From contig JAUIFX010000019.1 of the NCBI GenBank assembly GCA_030429865.1, positions 1 through 39,221 on the forward strand: a DNA stretch of 39,221 nt, given 5' to 3'. The stretch comes from Gammaproteobacteria bacterium (GTDB taxonomy: Bacteria; Pseudomonadota; Gammaproteobacteria; Ga0077536). Positions 16,243 to 25,412 of the stretch are shown piece after piece. How positions within the stretch are numbered: position 1 is the stretch's first letter; each line of letters begins with the position of its first letter. The notes under the pieces were generated by a model. The model was not told the DNA's origin and ran no database searches. It saw only the letters and a list, made by a program, of their open reading frames with translations. The position numbers and the translations under genes were made by a program.

Positions 16243-17403
16243 TCACAACGCGGCGAGTTTCGCCGCGGCCTCGTCCAGCGTCGCGTCCTCCTTGCAGAAA
16301 CAGAAGCGCACCACGCGCTCGCCGGGCGGCGCGGCGTAGAACACCGACATCGGGATCGCGGCGACGCCGACCTCGGTGGTCAGCCAGCGCACGAAGTCGC
16401 GGTCCGGCGTGTCGCTGATGGCGGCGTAGTCGGCGAGCTGGAAGAACGTGCCGGCGCTCGGCCGCAGGCGGAAGCGCGAGCCGGCGAGGGCCGCGTTGAA
16501 ACGGTCGCGCTTGGCCTGGTAGAAGGCCGGCAGCTCGTCGAGATGCTCGGGATGCGCGGCCATGAAATCGGCCAGCGCATGCTGCACCGGGGTGTTGGCG
16601 ACGAAGGCGACGAACTGGTGCACGCGGCGCAGTTCGGTCGTCAGCGCCGGCGGCGCCACGCAGTAGCCGGTCTTCCAGCCGGTGACGTGGTAGGTCTTGC
16701 CGAACGAGAACACGGCGAAACTGCGCGCGGCGAGCACCGGGTCGCGCAGCACGCTCTCGTGGCGGCGGCCGTCGAACACGAGGTGTTCGTAGACCTCGTC
16801 GGCGACGACGATGAGGTCGTGGCGCACGGCGAGTTCGCGCAAGGCCGCGATGTCCTCGGCTTCGAGCACGCTGCCGGTCGGGTTATGCGGTGAATTGACC
16901 ATGATCAGGCGCGTGCGCGGCGTGATCGCGCGCGCCACCGCGTCCCAGTCGATGCGGTAGCCGGGCGCGGCCAGCGTGAGATGCACCGGCACGCCGCCGG
17001 ACAGGCGCACGGCCGGGTCGTAGCAGTCGTAGACCGGGTCGAACAGGATCACTTCGTCACCGGGGCGGACCACCGCGGTGACGGCGCAGTAGATGGCCTC
17101 GGTCGCGCCCGGAGTCACCGTGACCTCGGTGTCGGCATCGATGTCGCGGCCATAGCAGCGCGCGACCTTGGCCGCAATCTGCGTGCGCAGCGCCGGCACG
17201 CCGGCCAGCGGTGCATACTGGTTGTAGCCGTTGCCGGCGTAATGCTGCAGGCGTTCGCGCAGCACGGCCGGCCCGTCGTAGTCGGGATAGCCCTGCGAGA
17301 GATTGATCGCACCGTGGTCGTGGGCCATCTGCGACATCACCGTGAAGATGGTGGTGCCGACGTCGGGCAGCTTGCTGTCGAGGCGGGGCGGGGGAACGGT
17401 CAT
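16243..17403 (-). CDS. Class I/II PLP aminotransferase, methionine aminotransferase-like
   Basis: This 386-aa PLP enzyme is closest in motif to YbdL/MtnE-type methionine and aromatic 2-oxoacid aminotransferases. Signatures are INLSQGYPDYDGP, YAPLAGVPALR, VTPGATEAIY, LFDPVYDCYDPAV and NSPHNPTGSV. ADEVYEHLVF and SFGKTYHVTGWKTGY follow, with the PLP lysine at about residue 237. The C-terminal Arg that binds the substrate carboxylate is in VVRFCFCK. It is divergent from glnE. It may serve methionine salvage or general keto-acid transamination; no methionine salvage genes are adjacent. Confidence 0.88.
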   Translation of the reverse strand: MTVPPPRLDSKLPDVGTTIFTVMSQMAHDHGAINLSQGYPDYDGPAVLRERLQHYAGNGYNQYAPLAGVPALRTQIAAKVARCYGRDIDADTEVTVTPGATEAIYCAVTAVVRPGDEVILFDPVYDCYDPAVRLSGGVPVHLTLAAPGYRIDWDAVARAITPRTRLIMVNSPHNPTGSVLEAEDIAALRELAVRHDLIVVADEVYEHLVFDGRRHESVLRDPVLAARSFAVFSFGKTYHVTGWKTGYCVAPPALTTELRRVHQFVAFVANTPVQHALADFMAAHPEHLDELPAFYQAKRDRFNAALAGSRFRLRPSAGTFFQLADYAAISDTPDRDFVRWLTTEVGVAAIPMSVFYAAPPGERVVRFCFCKEDATLDEAAAKLAAL

Positions 17404-17597
17404 GGTGGCTCGCGGAGCGGTTGCCGGAACGGGTCGCCGGGGCGCTGCAGTCTATACCGGATCGGCCGGCCGGCGCAGGGTGGCGCCCGCAGGCGGCGGG
17501 CTGCGAGTTCGGATCGTTTGTTGGACAATGGCGCGCAGGCGGCAACGCGAACGCCCGCCGCCCCCCGCAACCCGCGACGAAGCCGACGCCCCGCCCC

Positions 17598-20471
17598 ATG
17601 ACCGCTGCCGACACGACCGTCCCCGAGACCCTCCTGCCCCCCGGCCTGCCGGATTGCCTGCGCCCCGAGCTCGAGGTGCTCGCGGCGCGTTACCGCGAGG
17701 CCGCCGCGGCCTGCGGGACGGCGGCGCCGCTCGATACGGCGCTGCTGGCCGTGTTTGCACAAAGTCCCTTCGTCGCCGAGTTCGCGATCCGGCGTCCCGC
17801 CGACTTCGCCGTGCTCGTCGCCGATGCCGCGCCGCGCTCGCGGGCCGACTACGACACCCGCGTCGCCGCCGCGCTCGCCGACGCCGCCGACCAGGCCGCG
17901 GCCAAGGCCGCGCTGCGGCGCCTGCGCCAGGCCGAGATGGTGCGCATCGCCTGGCGCGACCTGCACGGCGGCGCCGATGTCGACGGCATCATGGGCGAGC
18001 TGTCGGATTTCGCCGACGCGGTCGTCGCGACCAGCGTCGCGTGGCTGCACGAGCGCCTCGAGGCGCGCTTCGGCCGCGCCTACGGCAGCGACGGCCGGCC
18101 GCTCGAACTGGCCGTCATCGGCATGGGCAAGCTCGGCGGCCACGAACTCAATTTCTCTTCCGACATCGACCTGCTGTTCGTCTACGGCGAGAACGGCGAG
18201 ACCCGCGGCGGGCGCCGCGAGCTGCCGCACCAGGAGTATTTCGACCGCGTCGGGCGCGAACTCATCGCGCTGCTGAACGAAACCACCGCCGAGGGCTTCG
18301 TGTTCCGCGTCGACATGCGCCTGCGCCCGTTCGGCGACGGCGGGCCGCTGTCGAGTTCGCTCGCCGCGCTCGAACACTACTACGCCGTGCACGGGCGCGA
18401 CTGGGAGCGCTACGCGCTGATCAAGGCGCGCGCGCTGTCCGGCGACGCCGCCACGGTGACACAGTTCGAAGCCACGGTGCGCCCGTTCGTGTTCCGCCGC
18501 TACCTCGATTTCGGCGCGCTCGACGCGCTGCGCGAGATGAAAGCGATGATCAACCGCGAGGCGAGTTCGGCCGAACTCGCGAGCGACGTCAAGCGCGGCA
18601 GCGGCGGTATCCGCGAGATCGAATTCACCGGGCAGCTGTTCCAGCTCACGCGCGGCGGCCGCGAGCCGCGCCTGCGCGATCGCTCGCTCGTGCGCACGCT
18701 CGACGCCTGTGCCGAACTCGGCTTTCTCGAACGCGAGGACGTCGCCACGCTGCTCGCCGCCTACCGTTACCTGCGCACCACCGAGCACCGCCTGCAGCAG
18801 GTCCGCGATCAACAGACCCATGCCCTGCCGGACGACGACTGCGCGCGCCGGCGCCTCGCCTTCGCCATGGGCAAGGCCGACTGGGACGCTTTCCGCGACG
18901 TGCTCGAATCCCATCGCGAGGCGACCCGCGCGCATTTCGCCGAGCTGCTCGAGGCGCCGGCCGGGGACAGCGAGGGCGCGGCGCCGTGGCGTGACATCTG
19001 GCGCTGCGAGGACGATGCCGACGGCCTCGCGACGCGCTTCGGCCAGCTCGGCCACGCGGCGAGCCGAACCCAGGTCGAGGTGCTGCTGGAACTCAAGTCC
19101 GAGCGTTTCCTGTCGCGCCTGAGCCGCCAGGGCCGCGAGCGGCTCGACCGCCTCATGCCGCTGCTGATCCGCGCAACCGCCGAGGGTGGGCTGTCCGATG
19201 CGGCGACGCGCCGCCTCGCCGACCTGCTGCACGCCATCGCGCGGCGCAGCGTCTACCTCGCGTTCCTTGCCGACAACGAGGGCGCGCTCGAGCGCCTCGC
19301 CCGGCTGTTCAAGGCGAGCCCGTGGATCGCGGACCAGATCATCGCCCACCCGCTGCTGCTCGACGAGCTGCTCGACCCGCGCGCGCTCTACCAGCCGCCC
19401 GACCGTGCCCGTCTCGACGAGTTCGTGCACCTGCAGGTGCGCGAAGACGACGGCCTCGAGCAGGCCATGGACGCGCTGCGCAGCTTCCGCAACCAGCAGG
19501 TGCTGCGCGTCGCCGCGAGCGACGTCACCGGCCACCTGCCGGTAGCGCGGGTCAGCGACCAGCTGACGTTCATTGCCGAGGCGTGCGTGACCAAGGGCCT
19601 GGAAATGGCCTGGCACGATCTCACGCGGCGCTTCGGCGCGCCGTGCTGCGACGACGATGGCGGCCGGCGCGAGGCGCGCTTCGCGGTCATCGCCTACGGC
19701 AAGCTGGGTGGCTGGGAACTCGGCTACGGCTCCGATCTCGACCTCGTCTTCCTGCACGACTCGCAGGGCGCCGCGCAGCACACGGCGGGACCGAAGGAGA
19801 TCGAGAACGATGTCTTCTTCGCACGCCTCGTGCAGCGCTTCATCCACGTTCTCTCGACCACCACCGGCGCCGGCGTCGCCTACGAGATCGACACCCGCCT
19901 GCGCCCCAGCGGCAACGCGGGACTGGTCGTCTCGCCGGTCGCGGCCTACGCCGACTACCTCGCCGAGAAGGCCTGGACCTGGGAGCTGCAGGCGCTGGTG
20001 CGCGCGCGCGCGGTGGCCGGCGATGCCGCGCTCATCGCGCGCTTCGACGCCGTGCGCCGCACCGCGCTGGCGCGGCCGCGCGATGCGGCCGGACTGGCCG
20101 AGGACATCACCACCATGCGCAGCCGCATGCGCGGCGAGCTCGACCGCAGCAACGACGCGCTGTTCGACCTCAAGCAGGGCCGCGGCGGTATGACGGATAT
20201 CGAATTTGTGGTGCAATACGCGGTCCTCAGATGGGCCTGCGAACATCCGCCCCTGCTCGTCTGGACGGACAACCTCCGGTTGCTCGAGACGATTGCCGAC
20301 CTGGGCCTGCTGCCGGCCGAGTCCTGCCGGCGCCTGCACGACGCCTACTTCGCCTACCGCGCCGACATCCACCGCTGCGCCCTGCAGCAGTCGGACGGGC
20401 TGGTCGAAGCCGGGCGTCACCGGGAACACCGCGGCCACGTCGTCGAGATCTGGGACTCTGTGTTTGCCTGA
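17598..20471 (+). CDS. glnE: Bifunctional glutamine synthetase adenylyltransferase/deadenylase
   Basis: GlnE adds AMP to and removes AMP from glutamine synthetase in response to PII and glutamine, tuning ammonium assimilation. The product is 957 aa, near the E. coli 946. I chose the ATG at 17598; an open frame continues upstream to 17421 but is not protein-like. There are two nucleotidyltransferase domains. The N-terminal removase has GMGKLGGHELNFSSDIDLLF at about 174-193, and the C-terminal transferase has AYGKLGGWELGYGSDLDLVF near 698-717. Each domain is followed by its helical GlnD-type regulatory part. The RBS is weak. The gene is followed by ilvE after 33 bp. Confidence 0.97.
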   Translation: MTAADTTVPETLLPPGLPDCLRPELEVLAARYREAAAACGTAAPLDTALLAVFAQSPFVAEFAIRRPADFAVLVADAAPRSRADYDTRVAAALADAADQAAAKAALRRLRQAEMVRIAWRDLHGGADVDGIMGELSDFADAVVATSVAWLHERLEARFGRAYGSDGRPLELAVIGMGKLGGHELNFSSDIDLLFVYGENGETRGGRRELPHQEYFDRVGRELIALLNETTAEGFVFRVDMRLRPFGDGGPLSSSLAALEHYYAVHGRDWERYALIKARALSGDAATVTQFEATVRPFVFRRYLDFGALDALREMKAMINREASSAELASDVKRGSGGIREIEFTGQLFQLTRGGREPRLRDRSLVRTLDACAELGFLEREDVATLLAAYRYLRTTEHRLQQVRDQQTHALPDDDCARRRLAFAMGKADWDAFRDVLESHREATRAHFAELLEAPAGDSEGAAPWRDIWRCEDDADGLATRFGQLGHAASRTQVEVLLELKSERFLSRLSRQGRERLDRLMPLLIRATAEGGLSDAATRRLADLLHAIARRSVYLAFLADNEGALERLARLFKASPWIADQIIAHPLLLDELLDPRALYQPPDRARLDEFVHLQVREDDGLEQAMDALRSFRNQQVLRVAASDVTGHLPVARVSDQLTFIAEACVTKGLEMAWHDLTRRFGAPCCDDDGGRREARFAVIAYGKLGGWELGYGSDLDLVFLHDSQGAAQHTAGPKEIENDVFFARLVQRFIHVLSTTTGAGVAYEIDTRLRPSGNAGLVVSPVAAYADYLAEKAWTWELQALVRARAVAGDAALIARFDAVRRTALARPRDAAGLAEDITTMRSRMRGELDRSNDALFDLKQGRGGMTDIEFVVQYAVLRWACEHPPLLVWTDNLRLLETIADLGLLPAESCRRLHDAYFAYRADIHRCALQQSDGLVEAGRHREHRGHVVEIWDSVFA

Positions 20472-20504
20472 CGCACGCTGACAGTTAACGAGGGAGCCGA
20501 GACG

Positions 20505-21425
20505 ATGAGTTACGCCGATCGCGACGGGGTGATCTGGATGGACGGGCAGACCGTGCCGTGGCGCGAAGCCAACGTGCACGTGCTCACCCACACGCTGCAT
20601 TACGGAGTAGGCGCGTTCGAGGGCATCCGTGCCTACGAGACCGAGCGCGGCACCGCCATCTTCCGCCTCGACGATCACGTGCGGCGCCTGTTCGACACCG
20701 CCAAGATCTTGGAGATGGACGTGCCGTTCAGCGTCGAGACGGTGCGCGACGCCTGCATCGACAACGTGCGCCAGAACAAGCTCGCCTCGGCCTACATCCG
20801 CCCGCTGGTCTACTACGGATCGGAAGGCATGGGCCTGCACGCGAACAACCTCTCGGTACACGTCGCCATCGCGTCGTGGTTCTGGGGCGCCTACCTCGGC
20901 GCCGATGCGCTCGAGAAAGGCATCCGCATCAAGACTTCCTCGTTCACGCGCGGCCTGGTCAACAGCGTGATGCCGCGCGCCAAGGCCTGCGGCAACTACA
21001 TCAATTCGATCCTCGCGTTGCAGGAAGCCGCACGCGACGGTTACGACGAGGCGCTGCTGCTCGACAACGAAGGCATGGTCGCCGAGGGCTCGGGCGAGAA
21101 CATCTTCGTCGTGCGCCGCGGCGTGCTCTATACGCCCGAACTCGCCTCGCTGCTCGAAGGCATCACCCGCGACACCATCCTCGGCCTCGCCCGCGAAGTC
21201 GGCATCGAGGTCGTCGAGAAGCGCATCACGCGCGACGAGATCTACATCGCCGACGAGTGCTTCTTCACCGGCACCGCGGCCGAGGTCACGCCGATCCGCG
21301 AACTCGACAACCGCCAGATCGGCGCCGGCCAGTGCGGGCCGGTGACGCGCAAGCTGCAGCAGGCCTATCTCGATCTCGTGATGGGCAAGCGCGATGCGCC
21401 GGCGGAGTGGCTGACGATCGTCTGA
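20505..21425 (+). CDS. ilvE: Branched-chain amino acid aminotransferase
   Basis: IlvE makes leucine, isoleucine and valine from their 2-oxo acids using glutamate and PLP. The product is 306 aa, typical of the fold-IV group. Motifs include THTLHYGVGAFEGIRAY, YIRPLVYYG, the PLP lysine in MPRAKACGNYINS (near 159), DEALLLDNEGMVAEGSGENI and EGITRDTIL. ECFFTGTAAEVTPI completes the signature. A GAGGGAG RBS lies upstream. The gene order glnE-ilvE-(LPS genes) occurs in Pseudomonas and relatives. Confidence 0.97.
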   Translation: MSYADRDGVIWMDGQTVPWREANVHVLTHTLHYGVGAFEGIRAYETERGTAIFRLDDHVRRLFDTAKILEMDVPFSVETVRDACIDNVRQNKLASAYIRPLVYYGSEGMGLHANNLSVHVAIASWFWGAYLGADALEKGIRIKTSSFTRGLVNSVMPRAKACGNYINSILALQEAARDGYDEALLLDNEGMVAEGSGENIFVVRRGVLYTPELASLLEGITRDTILGLAREVGIEVVEKRITRDEIYIADECFFTGTAAEVTPIRELDNRQIGAGQCGPVTRKLQQAYLDLVMGKRDAPAEWLTIV

Positions 21426-21459
21426 ACGCGCTGCGCGCCGCTCGCGGGTTGCCGGCACG

Positions 21460-22395
21460 GTGAGCCCGCGGCCGCTCGTCGCGTGGCAGCTCGCCGATGG
21501 CAAGCGCGGACACGAACGCCAGGCCGAAGGACTGCTCGGCGCGCTCGCCGCGCGCGTGCCGCTGGCCACGCACGTGGTCGCGATCACGCGCGGCCGCGCC
21601 GCGCAGCTCGGCGACTGGATCACGCGGCGCTTTCCGCCCGGCCGCGGCCTGCCCGCGCCGGACCTGCTCGTCGGCGCCGGCAGCGGCTGCGAACTCGCGC
21701 TGCTCGCCGCGCGCCGCGCGCGCGGCGGCCGTGCCGTGTACCTGATGCGCCCGAACCTGCCGCTGGCCTGTTTCGACGCCTGCATCGTGCCCCGCCATGA
21801 CGCTGTCGGTGGGCATGCCCGCGTGATCGAAAGCGAAGGCACGCTGAGCCCGATGCGCCCGGCGCCGCGGCGCGCGGACGATCTCGGCATCATCCTCCTC
21901 GGCGGGCCGTCGGCGCACCACGACTGGGACGATGCCGCGATCGTCGAACAGGTGCTCGCCATCGTCGGCGCCGCGCCGCGCCTGCGCTGGGAGATCGGCG
22001 ACTCGCGACGCACGCCGCCGACGCTGATGCCGGCCTTGCGCGAAGCCCTGGCAGCGCGCCGGCTGGAGCAGGTCGCGCTGGTGCCGTTCGCGAGCTCTGC
22101 CGCGGACTGGCTGCCGGCGACGCTGGCACGGGCGCAGGTCGCCTGGGTCACGGCCGACAGCGTCGCGATGCTCTACGAGGCACTCAGCGCCGGCGCCCGC
22201 CTCGGCGTCATCGCAGTGCGCGCGAAGCGCGCCGATCGCATCACCGCGATCGCGCCGGCGTTGATCGCACAGGGCCGTGCGGCCGCGGTCGGCAGCGAGC
22301 CGCCGGCCACGGCCACCCTGGCCGAAGCCGCGCGCTGCGCCGAAGCGCTGCTCGCGCGCTGGCCGGACCTCGCGGCGCGGGCACGGCAGGCATGA
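21460..22395 (+). CDS. ELM1/GtrOC1-family protein (DUF1022)
   Basis: This is a 311-aa cytoplasmic protein related to the family called mitochondrial fission ELM1, found in bacterial envelope-glycan clusters. Its biochemical activity is not settled; the fold resembles a GT-B glycosyltransferase. Family marks are LADGKRGHERQAEGLLGAL at the start, LVGAGSGCE, RPNLPLACFDACIVPRHD, LLGGPSAHHDWD, GDSRRTPP and TADSVAMLYEALSAG. The start is GTG at 21460. Its stop overlaps the next gene's ATG (ATGA), indicating coupled translation with the GT4 gene. A role in LPS-core or other glycan assembly is inferred from context. Confidence 0.85.
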   Translation: MSPRPLVAWQLADGKRGHERQAEGLLGALAARVPLATHVVAITRGRAAQLGDWITRRFPPGRGLPAPDLLVGAGSGCELALLAARRARGGRAVYLMRPNLPLACFDACIVPRHDAVGGHARVIESEGTLSPMRPAPRRADDLGIILLGGPSAHHDWDDAAIVEQVLAIVGAAPRLRWEIGDSRRTPPTLMPALREALAARRLEQVALVPFASSAADWLPATLARAQVAWVTADSVAMLYEALSAGARLGVIAVRAKRADRITAIAPALIAQGRAAAVGSEPPATATLAEAARCAEALLARWPDLAARARQA

Positions 22396-23519
22396 GCCGT
22401 GCCCTGACCGTCATGCAGGTGCTGCCCGAACTCGAGGTCGGCGGCGTCGAACGCGGCACGGTCGAGATCGCGCGCGCGCTCGTCGCGGCCGGCCACCGTG
22501 CGATCGTCGTCTCCGGCGGCGGCCGGCTGGTCGGCGAGCTGAACGCGCTCGGCGCCGAGCACGTCACGCTCGGCATCGGCGTGAAGCGGCCCTGGAGCCT
22601 GCGCCACGCGGCAACGCTCGCCCGCCTCATGCACGCACGCAACGTCGATGTCGTACACGCGCGCTCGCGCCTGCCGGCGTGGCTCGCCTGGTTCGCGCGC
22701 GGCCTGCTGCCGAAGACGCGGCGCCCGCGCTGGGTGACGACCGTGCACGGACCTTACACGGTCAACCGTTACAGCCGCATCATGGTCTCGGGCGAGCGCG
22801 TGATCGCCATCTCCGATTTCATCCGCGACTACGTCGCGCAGCATTATCCCGAGGTATCCCCCGCCGCCGTGACCGTGATCCCGCGCGGCGTCGACCGTGC
22901 CGCCTGGCCGTATGGCTACGTACCGCCGCGCAGCTGGCAGGATCGTTTCTTCGCCGAACACCCGGCGCTGCTCGAGCGCACGCTGCTCGCGATGCCGGCG
23001 CGGCTGACGCGCTGGAAAGGCCAGGCGGATTTTCTCGAACTCCTCGCGCGCCTGCGCGCGGCCGGCCGCGACGACGTGCACGGGCTGCTGATCGGCGGCG
23101 CCCATCCGCGCAAGCGCGCGTTCGAACAGGAACTCTATGCCCGCGCCAGCGCACTCGGCATCGACGACGCGGTGACCTTCCTCGGCCAGCGCAACGACCT
23201 GCGCGAACTGCTCGCCGTCGCGCACGTCGCCTACTCGTTGACCAACGTGCCCGAGGCGTTCGGCCGCACCACGGTCGAAGCGCTCAGCCTGGGCACGCCG
23301 GTGATCGGTTACGACCACGGCGGCACGGGCGAGATTCTCGCCCGCGTGTTACCGCGCGGCCGCGTCGCGGTGGGCGATGTCGACGGCGCGGTGGCGGCAA
23401 CGCTCGACCTGCTGGCCGACGAGCAGGCCGACGCGTGGCAGGTACCACGGACCCATCCCTACACGGTCGAAGCGATGCAGGCGGCGACGCTCGCGGTCTA
23501 CGAGTCGCTCGCGCGATGA
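22392..23519 (+). CDS. Glycosyltransferase family 4 protein
   Basis: This is a predicted 375-aa GT-B retaining glycosyltransferase acting at the cytoplasmic face of the membrane. The N-domain starts VMQVLPELEVGGVERGTVEI, with the sugar-acceptor Gly-Gly loop, and contains VVHARSRLPAW and TVHGPYTVNRYS. The C-domain has MPARLTRWKGQADFLEL, IGGAHPRKR, VTFLGQRNDLRELLA and the donor-binding PEAFGRTTVEALSLGTPVIG. It is coupled to the ELM1-family gene. The sugar and acceptor are unknown; a lipopolysaccharide-core or related glycan is likely. Confidence 0.92.
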   Translation: MSRALTVMQVLPELEVGGVERGTVEIARALVAAGHRAIVVSGGGRLVGELNALGAEHVTLGIGVKRPWSLRHAATLARLMHARNVDVVHARSRLPAWLAWFARGLLPKTRRPRWVTTVHGPYTVNRYSRIMVSGERVIAISDFIRDYVAQHYPEVSPAAVTVIPRGVDRAAWPYGYVPPRSWQDRFFAEHPALLERTLLAMPARLTRWKGQADFLELLARLRAAGRDDVHGLLIGGAHPRKRAFEQELYARASALGIDDAVTFLGQRNDLRELLAVAHVAYSLTNVPEAFGRTTVEALSLGTPVIGYDHGGTGEILARVLPRGRVAVGDVDGAVAATLDLLADEQADAWQVPRTHPYTVEAMQAATLAVYESLAR

Positions 23520-23530
23520 ACACCGGGATG

Positions 23531-24349
23531 TCAGTCCCAGTGCGCGTAGTCGTAGCCGAGCGAATGACGCAGGTGCGTGGCGCACGCGGCGCTGAGAAAC
23601 GCGCGGTCGTCGGCATCGAACTCGTCGAAGGGATTGGCCGCGGTGGCGCGCACCGCGCCCGGCGGGCGCGCCGGGTCGTCCTTCGCCGCCATTGCCTGCT
23701 TGCCCGAGACCGCGACACCGTGCGCGAGCGCAGCGGCATCGAGATCGAGCGCGAAGTGCGCGGCGACGCGCGCGAGCTCGCGCGCCGGGTCGGCGCGCAG
23801 GTCCTCGTAGCGCACCAGCAGCACGCGATCCGGCAGGCGCGCGAGGAGATCACCCCAGGCGTCGAGAAAGCGGATCGACCACCACAGGTCGCTGTTGTAG
23901 CGCTTGCCGCGCGGGTCGCCGCGCAGGTAGACGCTGAACGGCACGCCGTAACGCGCCGCCCACTTGGCGTAATTCGAGACCAGCGCCGCGCGGATGTCGC
24001 GCACGAGCACGACGTAGCGCGGCAGGCCGAGCAGCGCGTGCACGGCGCGCCAGCGCAACAGCGGATGCGGCATGCTGTGACTGGCCTTGAGCACGGGGAT
24101 CTGCGGGTAGCACACCGGGTCCTTCGGACCGCCGATGATGTCGTTGGCGTGGTTGTAGCGCGGCGGCGGAATGCCGTAGCGCTGCGCGAGCGCATTGGCC
24201 AGCATGAACTTGAGCCAGTGCGTGCCCGACTGGTGCATGCTGAGCAGCTGGCCGTCGCAGTGGCGCGACTTGAGCAGCGCGAAGTTGCCGAGGGCGCGGC
24301 GCCATGAGCGGCGCCGGAAAGCGCCGGGCGGGATGATCTGGGTGCTCAC
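23531..24349 (-). CDS. PAPS-dependent sulfotransferase
   Basis: This is a predicted 272-aa sulfotransferase that would move sulfate from PAPS to a hydroxyl, probably of a glycan or lipid. The 5'-phosphosulfate loop is MHQSGTHWLKFML (about 38-50), matching the family form PKSGTTWL. The 3'-phosphate motif is VLVRDIRAALVSNY. DRVLLVRYEDLRADPARELARVAAHFAL follows the family pattern of YEDL plus a helix. The start is GTG at 24349 with no good RBS. It is read against its two glycosyltransferase neighbours, in a gap between convergent and divergent genes. The substrate cannot be told from the sequence. Confidence 0.85.
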   Translation of the reverse strand: MSTQIIPPGAFRRRSWRRALGNFALLKSRHCDGQLLSMHQSGTHWLKFMLANALAQRYGIPPPRYNHANDIIGGPKDPVCYPQIPVLKASHSMPHPLLRWRAVHALLGLPRYVVLVRDIRAALVSNYAKWAARYGVPFSVYLRGDPRGKRYNSDLWWSIRFLDAWGDLLARLPDRVLLVRYEDLRADPARELARVAAHFALDLDAAALAHGVAVSGKQAMAAKDDPARPPGAVRATAANPFDEFDADDRAFLSAACATHLRHSLGYDYAHWD

Positions 24350-24421
24350 GCGACGATGCTCTGGTAACGGGAGGGTGTCCGCCGTGGTCTTCGTTCAGCG
24401 CACGACGAGCGCCTGATTCTC

Positions 24422-25399
24422 ATGGAGCGCATCCTCGTCATCAAGCTCGGCGCGCTCGGCGACGTCGTCATGGCGACGCCGCTCATCGATGCCATCGTGC
24501 GCCATCACGCCGCCGCCACGGTCACGCTGGTGACGACGCCGGCGTTCGCGCCGCTGTTCGCGCCGTGGCCGCGGCTCGCCGTGCATGCGACTCCGAGGCG
24601 CGGCGCGCGTGCCATGCTCGCCCTGCTGCGCTGGCTGCGCGCCGGCCGTTTCGATCGTATCTACGATCTGCAGGGCAACGATCGCACGGGCCTGCTGTGC
24701 CTGCTGGCCGGCGCGCGCGAACGCGTCGGCAACCATCCACGTTATCCGTACACCCACCATCCCGCCACGGCCTGGGCCGGACAGTCGCACATCTTCGAAC
24801 GCATGGTCGAGGTACTCGCGAGCGCCGGGGTGGTCGTCGACGGCAACACGCCGCTGCTGCCGGCCGGCACACGCGAGCGCGAGACCGTCGATGCCTGGCT
24901 CGCCGCCAACGGCGTGCGTGACCAGCGCCTGGTCCTGCTGCATGCTGGCGCGAGCGCCCAGCGGCCGGAGAAGCGCTGGCCGCATTTCGCCGCCCTCGCC
25001 GCCAGGCTGCGCGCCGCGGGCTGTACGCCGGTGTGGCTCGGCGCGGCCGCCGAACGCGACCTCAACGCGTCGCTCGCGGCGCCGGGCGATCTCGATGCGA
25101 GCGGCGCTTTCGACATCCTCGCGCTGGCCGAGGTCGGCCGCCGCGCAGCGTTCGCGGTGACCAACGATTCGGGGCCCATGCACGTGCTCGCTGCCGCGGG
25201 CATTGCGGTGTTCGGCCTGTTCGGTCCGAGCGACTGGCGGCGCAACCACGCACTCGGCCAGGAAGAGCACGTCATCGCCGGCGTCGAGCTGCTGGCGGAC
25301 TACCGTGGTCGGCGCACGGCCGATTGCCTGCACGCGCTCGACGTCGAGCAGGTGTGGGCGCGTATCCGCGCGGCCGGCGTACTCGCTCCGGAGACGTGA
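24422..25399 (+). CDS. Glycosyltransferase family 9 (heptosyltransferase-like)
   Basis: This 325-aa ADP-heptose:LPS heptosyltransferase-like protein belongs to GT9. The N-terminus ILVIKLGALGDVVMATPLI is the family hallmark. Other marks are DLQGNDRTGLLC, LLHAGASAQRPEKRWP, NDSGPMHVLAAAGI and FGLFGPSDWRRNHALG. Residues that bind the ADP moiety lie in the Ser/Asp-Ser-Gly-Pro loop. It is likely an inner-core LPS heptosyltransferase or a related sugar transferase; motifs alone cannot separate WaaC, WaaF and WaaQ. It is divergent from the sulfotransferase. Confidence 0.92.
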   Translation: MERILVIKLGALGDVVMATPLIDAIVRHHAAATVTLVTTPAFAPLFAPWPRLAVHATPRRGARAMLALLRWLRAGRFDRIYDLQGNDRTGLLCLLAGARERVGNHPRYPYTHHPATAWAGQSHIFERMVEVLASAGVVVDGNTPLLPAGTRERETVDAWLAANGVRDQRLVLLHAGASAQRPEKRWPHFAALAARLRAAGCTPVWLGAAAERDLNASLAAPGDLDASGAFDILALAEVGRRAAFAVTNDSGPMHVLAAAGIAVFGLFGPSDWRRNHALGQEEHVIAGVELLADYRGRRTADCLHALDVEQVWARIRAAGVLAPET

Positions 25400-25412
25400 A
25401 CTTGCGCGGCGC

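Noticed and set aside
17400-22151. Minus-strand open frame of 1583 codons
   Set aside because: It is antisense to glnE, ilvE, the ELM1-family gene and part of the aminotransferase gap. It is a low-complexity product of high GC bias with no recognisable domain.
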